From positions 1-64,000 of the forward strand of contig CANNZV010000439.1 in NCBI GenBank assembly GCA_947561585.1: 64,000 nt of DNA, in the 5' to 3' direction. Below the pieces are notes generated by a model that was given only the letters and a program-made list of their open reading frames with translations, was not told the DNA's origin and ran no database searches. Shown piece by piece: positions 1-10,900 of the stretch (positions are counted from its first letter, which is position 1; each line of letters opens with the position of its first letter). This DNA is from Caprella mutica (Eukaryota; Arthropoda; Malacostraca; Amphipoda; Caprellidae). Both the position numbers and the translations under genes were made by a program.

Positions 1-1700
1 TATATCTTAACTAGCGATAGAACAAGAAACTTCAATAAAGTCGATGGTATTTAATAATATATAGTATTATGCAAATATTTGTTCATAAATACTATAATAG
101 CTATTTAATTTTTATAAATTATGAAAAAAATATTTTCCATAAAAATTGTTGGGCTTACAATCTTCTTCATATTATTGTTTATAGATCGAATAGTTGTTCA
201 TAAAAAAGAATAACCATATTCCGTTTTTATAATGACTATTTAGAGCCAACTCTAAGCAACCAATTATCCCTATTTCTTTCTCATACAAATTACTTGGATT
301 ATTCGAAGCCACTTGAATAAAAATGGAAAAGAATAATTAAAAAGGGTTTAATAATTAAGAGAACAGGTGATTACTGAAAATAAACAAATCACCATAAGCC
401 ACACTTATAGTTACTTTAAATAATTTCTTTGAGCTCAAACCCAACTCAAAAAAGTTGAAAAAACGCTCCACCCTATTACACATATAACTGAATTTAAGTT
501 AACCTTTAACAAATACTTCACAACATAAAATCACCTGATCTACTCGAAAAAAATCCTTGGGGCCCAATTGTCATGAGACTCAATTGTTAGTGGGCCCAAA
601 TGTCCTGGGCCAAATTGTCGGAAGTGGGGCTTATATGTCCCATTCCTAATATTATAAATTGAGAAAAAAGCAAACACCTAATAAACTATCTAAAACAATC
701 AAAGCACACTTTGAAAAGTTCCAATCACAATCAGGAAACGAAATGGATAAATATTAATCTGATTATTCTCAAGGTATTATTGTACGACACAAAAGTACAA
801 ATTTTGGAAATATTTGAGGATTTTTTTTTAATTTTGGAGAACAGTTAAAATTCAAATATATTTTTTAGAAATCAATTTTAATTACTAAAACTAGAAAAGT
901 TTGTGTATTTAGTATCGATAGCTTTTTCTATGGGCTAGTACACTGAACTGTAGCACCTTACTATGAGCAGTGCAACTACCAAATGAACTGCTGAGGTGTG
1001 CGAACTTTGGAGGCAATTATCACCCCATCAACTGGTGCGGTGTGACATATTAATTAAACAGATGTACTTAATTGTAAGCTAGTTAGAGTTACTGAGTGAG
1101 ACAGACTGTCACGAATAAAAGTGTATGATAAGAATGCTTAATTACCCTTATATTACTGTAATTTATAAGATAGAGTCACAATGAGTGGCATTATATTGCA
1201 GTACACATATATAGAGTACGAATAAATATTATGGAAATATTTTAGGTGTTTTATACGGTGGCCGGAAATTTCGGTCTCGGAATTATAAATGACCTCTCAA
1301 CATAAATGACCGTTATGTAGTTTGCTGTAACCGTTAGTTTGTTGATCTCATGTTAAATAAATGTCTAAACATGTCAAAATTACTAATGTTAAAACGAATC
1401 AATTTACACCGTTTTAATAAATACACTACACAATGAAATGAGTGTGAATTATTTTTTATAAATCCACGGATTGATCATACTTGTCAAATATCAATTATTT
1501 GATTATTTTTAATTGCTTTGAACATGTTTACACTGTGCTCCATCAGAAGCGCCGTTTTTAAATTGCGATTTGGGAGAACTTAAAATGCTTCAAGACGTAC
1601 TATGTATACGCAATTTCGTTCATAAAGGATGTATTTTTATCACCCTATTAATAGTAGCATTGATCTTCAGCCTTTTAAATGTTTTCTGAATTTCAGAATA
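1..1700. other. AT-rich non-coding DNA, no gene seen
   Basis: No open frame with recognisable protein similarity and no tandem array was found. The only distinctive piece is a cluster of GGGCCCA/TGGGCC words around 555-640 (GGGGCCCAATTGTC, GTGGGCCCAAATGTC, TGGGCCAAATTGTC). These resemble the GTTGGGCCCA ends of the MULE remnant near 20.4-21.1 kb, so this may be a scrap of a related element. The function is unknown. Confidence 0.5.
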
Positions 1701-1751
1701 AATGGATCATCTCATAGTTTTCAAAATCACCTTCCTCTTCAACAGTAATTC

Positions 1752-2455
1752 ATGTTTCACTCCGAGATATATGGAAAAGCGGAACAATCTTACAACCTGA
1801 AAAAGTTAAAGAGAGTTTTGATCTTTCCAATGAGACTGATTCTATTCACAAGAAAAAGGAATGAAAACAAATCCAAAATGAACAGGAGCATTGATTCAGG
1901 AGGTGAAACCGTGAAGAGTTTCTTTGAAGAAACCCCCATTTGCTCTCCTAGAAAAGCTTCTCAGCAGATTTCACCCACCAAAACCACGCTGTGGAGGATC
2001 GTCAGACATGAACTTCGTTTCCGTTTTTATCATTACACTTCAGTTCAACCATTAACTGCATGATGACCACAAAGCAGAGAGAAGACAATTTTGTCAGTGG
2101 GTTCTGCAGCAACTATTCAACGAGAAGTGCTTTTGCGCTTTACCTCCATAAAAAAAAAAAAAAAACATTGAAAAAACGACGGAGTGTAAAGAAATGAAAA
2201 TCCTCGAAATATCAACGAAATTAAAGATAAGTATGATGCTAAAGAATTTTAACCTTTGTCATTGTTGAAGGAAAGGATCCAATCTTTCATGCATTCCTTG
2301 ACGATGGTGGAACTTGTCATCGGTTAATGGTGTTTCATACATCAGATTGCTCCAGAAAAATTATTTGACCCTGGCTGTGCCATTCTGCAACTCATACTTC
2401 ACTTTGGTGGAAGCAAGACGGCGCTCCACCAGATTGCACAAATACAGCTCTTTTC
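1752..2455 (+). pseudogene. degenerate Tc1/mariner-type transposase
   Basis: This is a broken DDE transposase. A readable frame at 1752-2060 contains a helix-turn-helix stretch (FFEETPICSPRKASQQ, then TTLWRIVRHEL at roughly residues 80-90), typical of the second DNA-binding HTH of this superfamily. After in-frame stops and a shift the reading resumes near 2065 with ERRQFCQWVLQQLFNE, the conserved block that follows the HTH. The catalytic-core motif WWKQDGAPP is at 2405-2431, where D (2417-2419) corresponds to the second catalytic aspartate. Between these blocks the sequence is scrambled, and the 3' part is replaced by a 32-bp tandem array. It is therefore not functional. Terminal inverted repeats were not identified. 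Confidence 0.7.
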
Positions 2456-3533
2456 TCTATCAGAGAAAAGAGTCACTGTGATGATGTACTATCAGAGAAA
2501 AGAGTCACTGTAATGATGTACTATCAGAGAAAAGAGTCAGTGTGATGATGTACTATCAGAGAAAAGAGTCAGTGTGATGATGTACTATCAGAGAAAAGAG
2601 TCACTGTGATGATGTACTATCAGAGAAAAGAGTCGTGTGATGATGTACTATCAGAGAAAAGAGTCAGTGTGATGATGTACTATCAGAGAAAAGAGTCACT
2701 GTGATGATATACTATGAGAGAAAAGAGTCACTGTGATGTTGTACTATCAGAGAAAAGAATCACTGTGATGATATACTATGAGAGAAAGTCACTGTGATGA
2801 TGTACTATCAGAGAAAAGAGTCAGTGTGATGATGTACTATCAGAGAAAAGAGTCACTGTGATGATGTACCATCAGAGAAAAGAGTTACTGTGATGATGTA
2901 CTATCAGAGAAAAGAGTCACTGTGATGATATACTATGAGAGAAAAGAGTCACTGTGATGATGTACTATCAGAGAAAAGAGTCACCGTGATGATTTACTAT
3001 GATACTATCAGAGAAAAGAGTCACTGTGATGATGTACTATCAGAGAAAAGAGTCACTGTGATGATGTACTATCAGAGGAAAGAGTCACTGTGATGATATA
3101 CTATAAGAGAAAAGAGTCACTGTGATGATGTACTATCAGAGAAAAGAGTCACCGTGATGATGTACCATCAGAGAAAAGAGTCACTGTGATGATATACTAT
3201 AAGAGAGAAGAGTCACTGTGATGATGTCCTATCAGAGAAAAGAGTCACCGTGATGATGTACTATCAGAGAAAAGAGTCACTTCGATAATGTACTATCAGA
3301 GAAAATAGTAACTGTGATGATGTACTGTCAGAGAAAAGAGTCACTGTGATGATGTACTATCAGAGAAAAGAGTCACCGTGATAATGTACTATAAGAGAAA
3401 AGAGTCACTGTGATGATGTACTATCAGAGAAAAGAGTCACTGTGATAATCGATGTACTATCAGAGAAAACGGTCACTGTGATGATGTACTATCAGAGAAA
3501 AGAGTCCCTGTGATGATGTACTATCAGAGAAAT
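2455..3533. repeat. tandem array, 32-bp unit
   Basis: About 33 head-to-tail copies of a 32-bp unit (core CAGAGAAAAGAGTCACTGTG ATGATGTACTAT, split here for length). Most copies differ by 0-3 substitutions, such as CACTG/CAGTG/CACCG and CTATCAG/CTATGAG, with occasional 2-4-bp gains or losses. The first unit begins about 25 bp after the transposase motif WWKQDGAPP, in sequence that reads on from it (ALFSIREK). The array therefore seems to have grown from transposase coding DNA. No coding role is seen. Confidence 0.95.
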
Positions 3534-3893
3534 TACATGGTGTTGCTGTGATTTTTCATTCTCATGGAATGTTACCTTAAGAGAAGGTTGGTTCAATGTG
3601 GCGAATCCATCCCAATGAATTGTCATATTGGCCAAACCTATAGCGTATATCATCATATGGCTGAAACTTGATGAACATATTGGCAACATCTTGGGCCAAG
3701 ATGGATTCAACATAACAGCCTATGCTATCACCATGTTGGCCCATTTTGCAAAAAAAAGATTTATAGTGCCAATATGATTTGTCAACCTAGTGCCCACATG
3801 GGCCCCATCAACTTTTGTTGTTATGGGAGTACCATTTTAACTTTCTTATCCATTTCACGGTTTTACCAAGCATTTCATAATCTTTCTGACTAA

Positions 3894-4617
3894 AGGTGGC
3901 TACACACTTCCATGCAAACTTGACAAGTCTACTAGCGCAAGTATTTTGTGCAAGCAAACTTGAGGGTCTGTAGGACGAGACTTGCACAAATACAGACATG
4001 CACAAGTGACTTGAGACATGAATGAATTTGAATCCTGTCACCTGTGCAAGTCTGACTAGTGCAAGTGAAACGTAGCGTGTGTACTGGCTGAGGATATTGA
4101 AGACTTGAGAACAATTACGATAAATGTAAAAGAAAATGAGTTTATTTCTACATATACATCTAATGAATTCCATCAATTTGAAGGCAATTTCTCAAATTAT
4201 TGAGATCGTTTTGTAGTGAAACAGACAAAAAATAATTATGATAGAAGAAAAAAAAATTAATTTTGAATGTATACCAGTGTATATATTTGTACAAACTTAA
4301 TTTTAAAATATATTAAATGTATTCCCATTATTTAAACCTTCAACTAAAATCAGTGTTAACATAAGAACATGTTTTCCTTTTTTCAACCACTCTTTACACC
4401 GCTCATATCGTTTCTTCTTTTGAGATTTTCGTTTATGTAAAGGACAAAAAGCTGTCGAAACAAGCGCATCATCATCTGAACTCGACATAGTTACAATTTC
4501 AACAGGAGGCTTGTACAAGTATACTTGTATCGTGTTTGTGGCAAAGGGAAGTACTCCAATAATTGTGCAAATACTTGAGCAAGTAAACTTGTCAAGTTTG
4601 CATGAACGTAGCCACCT
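3894..4617. mobile_element. PIF/Harbinger-like non-autonomous element
   Basis: The terminal inverted repeats are AGGTGGCTACACACTTCCAT... on the left and its complement ...CATGAACGTAGCCACCT on the right, and they extend into TGCAAACTTGACAAGT. The element is flanked by TAA on both sides (3891-3893 and 4618-4620), the 3-bp target duplication typical of PIF/Harbinger. On the minus strand an open stretch (about 4486-4303) starts MSSSDDDALVSTAF and continues into a Lys/Arg-rich segment (KRKSQKKKRYERCKEWLKK). This resembles the N-terminus of Harbinger transposases. No DDE domain remains, so the element is non-autonomous. Confidence 0.8.
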
Positions 4618-4951
4618 TAAGAAAGGCTAAATAAATAGTAATGAATCAAAAAAATTGTGTTACGAAAATAATTAAAATAATACCTGTCAGAAAACAAAAT
4701 TCTCAAACTTAATGCCTGGGCCTATTCCAAAAATACAACATAATTATGTCGTTGGAATATAAAATCCTGTTTGCACTATCAAATACTTTGGCCTTTGAAC
4801 GTATGTACAGGATATGATGGCAAGCACCTTCCACTGAATATTAACCTAGTCTCAATACATTGTCGCTAGAATGGTAATATTCAAATCTTCTCTTTCTACT
4901 TATTAGTTTAGGGTCTGAAGACAAAGGTGTGAATACATTGGCCAAAACATC
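4618..4951 (+). other. upstream region / probable 5' UTR of eIF4H
   Basis: No separate gene is seen. A pyrimidine-rich tract ending in TTATTAG lies just before 4910 and could be an acceptor for a second, partly non-coding exon that carries the start codon at 4952. If so, the first exon and promoter lie further upstream and could not be located. No clear TATA box or initiator could be assigned. Confidence 0.35.
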
Positions 4952-7900
4952 ATGGCAGGCTATGGTAACTACAACAATGATAAGTGAGTTAAATTAGTAT
5001 ATTATTGTATTAAAACCTTTTTAAAAGTCCTTTTTTCCATAATTAGTTATTTTAAAGCTTTCTTCGTAATTATAGGTGATTGTCAAATTTATATCTTTAC
5101 AACTATACAAGATAAGCATTGCATTATTTCTGCCATCGGTATCGTGTATCTAGTTACGAACTCGTTTTATTTTATACTCTTGCTATCTAGTTAGGGCTAA
5201 ATAAGTAGGTTTCTCTATATTTTTCCAAACTGCTGTGAAATATACAGTTTGTTACCTTAACATTGACATATCTACCTATTTCTACTCTCTGTTAGAGTAT
5301 ATTAATCGTCTTGCTCTCCTATTTATTTAGGTGAGAGGGACCACCTCGTGTAGCCTATAGAGATAATCCCATGTGTTAAAATGTTAGCAAAGCCACCAAT
5401 TAGCTAGAGACTCTTCTAAAAGAAAGTTTAATTTTAATATTTACTAGAAACTTGAAGGAAGTTTGGATGGGTGAATAAGTTGTAAAACATGTTAATAAAA
5501 AACAAATGGCCTATTCTTAAAATAATCTGATTAATCTCAAGACTCAAAGGGCAAACATGTGACTATTATCAAACATTTCAATCATGGCTCGCTAACTTAG
5601 TGACTTTTGAATTGCCAATCTTCTGAAATTACTAATCTGCAGTCTGCAGACCATGTTTCAGAGGCTGGAAAATTGTAAGCCAATATTTCACTAAAATTCT
5701 GAGCCAAGCCAATTTGGTTCACATTTTGAAGATTTCAAGCCAAAATTAACATAGGAATTAATTCAAAATTTAAAGCCAATTAGCCATATGAGTTTAGACC
5801 TTCTGAAATCTAAGCCAATAAATTGGCTTTAACTGACATACTCTGTAACATGGTCTGCAGACTATATGTATTAGTAAATCATGTACCTATAGCATGCAGA
5901 GTTCATTTTTTTCAAATATTTTGAAATATATATAATATAACTGATTTTCACATATTTAAAAGGAATAATGTGTAGTTTCTGCAGAATTGTTTAACTAGTC
6001 TTTAGGATGACAGCCAAGTAAAATAGTATGTCTCATAAACTCACCATTTGTCTCTCCAGCTCTCTCCAAAATTAAACAAATTCTCTCCAAAATGATCAAA
6101 TTTTCATAAATTCTCTCCAAAATAACATTGTAGCATAGGAGGAAAATAGATAAAACTCGCCATTTGCATTTGAAGGGCTCAAAATAACTGTCACAAACTC
6201 GCCATTAAAATGGCGAGTTTGGACATGCTTTATTGCTTGGGATGACAGTTGACTGGATGAGTAAATGAGTTCTCACATACCTAGTTGATTTAGAATTCTA
6301 ACAGAGTTGTAGTCAATCACTGCCAGTCTTCCAGACTGAAGGAACTGGTAAAGTGTTCTCCAAGAAATCTTCTATTTTGCCTACTTTGCACATTAAAATT
6401 AATGTAAATATAGGAGGAAATTAAGAATTGTTTGCACAGAAAATGTTGAAAATGTCCCATATACTGCAGACTGGCCAGTCTCAGGCAGTCTGTATTTCAT
6501 GGTAAATTCTATTTCCACCCACATGTTGGTGGAATTTTTCCCCTTTGAAATTGATATTCTAGCAAAGTCTGTGAATTTTTAGCTATTTATTCCTACCAGT
6601 CTGCAAAGCAATAAAAGAATGCTCAATAACTCTCCAGATATTTGATTTTTAGGTTAATTTCTCTCCACAGATTTTCAAATTTCTCTCTAAAATTACCAAA
6701 AATCTCAAAATACTCTCCAATAATTACATTTAAACGGGAATTATTTGGAAAATTGTTGCCGGATAATTCAGTAGACTAAATTCAAGGCCTCAATAGTTGC
6801 CGGATAAACTTCACAACTTGTACATCTTTTGCAGACTGGTATTCCTATATTACCATTAATTTTCAGTGCCACTCTGGCACTCTGGAAAATACCTTAGGCT
6901 AACACTAACAGATGAATTTTGAGGCTAAATGCTGTGGAATGTGGATTAAACAGTTCCCATTAATTTATTACTGTATTTTAAGGTTTGGCTGATTTGCTAA
7001 CCTTCAACAGAGTAATTAATTCATCAGAAAAGACCACTTTTTCCAGAGTGATTTTGGTGGATAAATTAGGAAAATGATGGTGGATCAGCCAAATTATTGG
7101 AAATATATGGTGGATTTTTTCAGCTTTTTGAAAAAGTCAGTAGGTTTTAGTGTTCCAAATACAGACTGGTCAATCAGAGTTATTTTTACACCATTGGAAG
7201 AAACTGGTCCAGGTAATGAAGTATGTCCAAACTTGCTATTTTAATGACTAGTTTGTGACAGTTATTTTGAGACTTCAATTGTAAATGGCGAGAAATATCT
7301 AATTTTCTCCTATGCTACAATGTTATTTTGGAGAGCATTTATGATAATTTGATCATATTGGAGAGAAATTTGGTGATTTATGTAGAGAGCTGGAGAGAAA
7401 AATAGAGAGTTTATTAGCCATATTATTTTGCTTGGAAACTGGTAAAGTGTTCGTAGAGATCTCTTATTCTGTTTGTAGCAAAATTAATGTAAATACAGGG
7501 ATTAATTCAAAATTGTTCGGAGAAATATCCCTAACCTAGTTTCAGAAAATGTTCATTGAGTCACCAATATATCTTTTTTTTTCAAAAATAAGTCGACAAA
7601 AATTAGTAATGCAGTCGCCAGTCGTCAAAATTTAATTGCAATTTTGAAAGTAGACAGTCGTCAATACCTATATACCTAATTATCAAAAGTTAACATACCT
7701 TAATATATATAGGTTAATAATTGTGAGCGTATCAGCCAATCAGAGAGAGGCATAGAACCGATACCAGCCAATCAGAGATGCATACCGTGACATAATAACA
7801 CAAGATTGAAATAATTGTATCATGAATGCACCATTTTTTACATGAACACTAAACTGATATACATGGTGCCATATAAAAATGTCGGCAAATATTTTGTTTA

Positions 7901-10900
7901 CATTTCAACAAAGGTGCGTTCATGATGCAATTATTTCAATCTTGTGTTATCACTTATGATCATGATATTGTCAGTTTAATACTTAGATTTATGCTGAATG
8001 AAAATCAAACACTGTGAATGCGTTTGGTAGGCACTCAGGTCATGTAAAATAGTATGGCTCATAAACTCTCCATTTCTCTCCAAAATTATCATAAATTCTT
8101 TCCAAAATAACATTGTAGCATAGGAGAAAATTAGATATTTCTCGCCATTTGCAATTGAAGGGCTCAAAATTAAAATGGCGAGTTTGGACATGCTTTATTA
8201 CCTGGGCCTAGGCAGTAGGCTTGCTTGTCACAACTATAGTTTCTAGGTATGAACTGTGGTCAACACTGATGGCTGATCTTGGCAAAATGTTGTTCAAACT
8301 TATATAGTTAAAGCAGAGTCTTCAATTTTAATTTAAAATCTAATTAAAGTGCTCATTAGTTGTCGATATATGGGAAAGATTCCTTTTCCCACAAATTTTA
8401 AGTAGACAATTAATCAGCAACTTGGTACATACTCTCAAACTAAGATCCAAAATACCAGTTTGAAAAGAAGGTCCCCACAGACCCAGGATTAATTGCAGAA
8501 TTGGGGTTTGGGTGCAGCAAATACAATGGGAAGATAGGAATTGAATAGTATGGCTCATAAACTTTCCATTTGTCTCTCCAAAAATCACCAAATTTCTCTC
8601 CAAAAACCAAAATTATCAAATTATCATAAATTCTTTAATCTCTCCAAAATATATTATCAAATAGGAGAAAAATGGATATTTCTCGTTATTTGCAATAGGA
8701 GGGCTCAAAATAACTCACAAACTCGCCATTAAATTAAAATGGTGAGTTTGGACATGCTTTATTACCTGGAGTCTCAAAAGATACACACCAGTCTGTATTT
8801 CGTGGTCCCCTTTCAAAATAATATTCTGGCAAAGTCGGTGGATTTTCAGCTATTTATTCCTATGTTATCATTAATTTTCATTTTTCAGTGGATAAATGTG
8901 GAAAATGTTGGTGGATCAGTCAAATTACTGGAAATTTATGGTGGATTTTTTTCAGCTTTTTGAGAAAGTCAGTGGGATTTTGTGCACTAAATGCAGACTG
9001 GGATACACATGCATCAGACATGAAACATGAGGATGTTTTAATTGTAAAATCTACATTAGGAAGTCAAATTTCTTCTTTAAAGAATCTTAAGTGTGGCGAC
9101 CTGAATCCATTTTCTCACTATAAACTGGCGACTTTCCTGCCACAATTAATAACATGGCTCTCATATTCTGCACACTGGTTTCCCAGCTATGTTTCAAAGT
9201 GTGGACAAAATCGGCAGTATACTGGTGACTTCTGAAGACTTGAGGTGTGAAATAAGTTGTAAAACCTGTAAATCACTCGTAAAATAGTCTCAAGAGTTGA
9301 AGAGCACATACATCAGTCATGAAACATTAGGATGTTTTCAAGTGTATAATCCCAGTCTGCAGAAACTGGTAAAGTGTTCATAGAGATCTCTTATTCTGTT
9401 TGCATTAAAATTAATGTAAATATAAAAAATTAATTTAGAAGTTGTTCATTGCAAATTTATCTAAATATTGGAATTAATTCAAGATTGTTTGTAGAGAAAA
9501 TCCCAAATGTCTCCCATTTTCTGCAGACTGGGTAAAATCTTCAGTAAATTTCTTCTTTTAAAGTATCTTAAATATGGCGACCTTGATCCATTTTCTCGCT
9601 TAACTAGCAACTTTCCTGTTACACTTTGAAACTGCTTCTCCCAGTCTGCAAAGTGTGGCAAATCTGTCTCAAAGATTTGATTTTGATCACAATTTGTCTG
9701 CAAAGATTACCAAATCTGTCTCCAAACCAAGTAAAATAATAATATAGTATGGCTCATAAACTCTCCAATTGTCTCTCTTACTCTCTCTAAAATTACATTG
9801 TAGCATAGTAGAAAAAGTTATTTTTCACCATTTGCAATTGAAGGGCTCAAAATTGCTGTCACAAACTTGCCATTAAAATGGTGAGTTTGGACATGCTTTA
9901 TTACCTGGATTACATAGAAATCAATTCAAAGTCTCCCACAGCTAGATTAGTGGTTACATAGAAATCAATTCAAGATCTCCTCAGCAGAGATATAAAATGT
10001 TTAAAATTGGGCTCAGATTTGTTGCAGAGTCTTGGAAAAATGTTTCATATTCTGCCGTCTGGCACATTTTTAGATTTTTTTCAAGAATACAATTATTGTT
10101 GAAACTCTTCGTTCTCAAGATATAGTGCAATTAAGTTTCGGATAGGTTAGGTTAAGTTTGAGAGGTCGGGAAAGGTACATTTGCATTTTATTTCTGATAT
10201 AATGTTTAGAATATGTATATTGGCCTGAGCCCCCATGCCATGTTTTAAAGTATGGAACAATCAATAACAAGTAAATCAATCCTAAAATAGTCTCAAGAGA
10301 TGCACATGCATCAGACATAAAGTATAAGGTTATTATTAAGGGGATGGTTCACGCTTTTTGCTAGCTTCCAATATTACTTGTCCAATTGAGCTAAGATTTT
10401 GACATAAGGTGTAGAATGCTCCAAATCTTTGAAGTTGCTCATGTAGAAAAAGCACCCAGAGTTGGATGTTGGTCCTACAGTAGTAAAATTATGGAAGCTG
10501 ATCTGTTCAGAACGTAATTCCTAAGGTCGTCTAGAAGCCCTTTTTTGAGTTTCAATCTCAAATTTTTTGTTAAATTTTTTTTCTTTCCAAAATTAAAAAA
10601 GTTAGATTGAAACTCCAAAAAAGGGCTTCTAGATGACCTTAGGAATTTTGCTCTGAACAGATTATCTCTTATACATTTTTCTGTAGGACCAACCCCCAGC
10701 CCTGGGTGCTATTTTGAACGAGAAAATTTGAGTGAAAAAAGTTACTGGAATAATGGAGAAAGAAAAACAATTTCATTTTTTTTAAACACAAAAAATTAGG
10801 CTTTTCGTCCCGGCCAGGGGACTCGTCAGGTCGCTTTGTGGGGGGGGGGGGGATCAAAGGTTCACCTGACAGCAACTAAGCCATCAACCAAAAATGGGTG

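Noticed and set aside
2455..3533. CRISPR-like regular repeats
   Set aside because: Units are directly adjacent with no unique spacers, and the sequence is eukaryotic. It is a minisatellite. The same applies to the arrays at 21.1, 28.9, 42.3 and 45.9 kb.
8541..9235. Open frames of 60-115 codons in the MITE cluster
   Set aside because: They cross element borders and target duplications, have no homology, and are explained by AT-rich MITE sequence.
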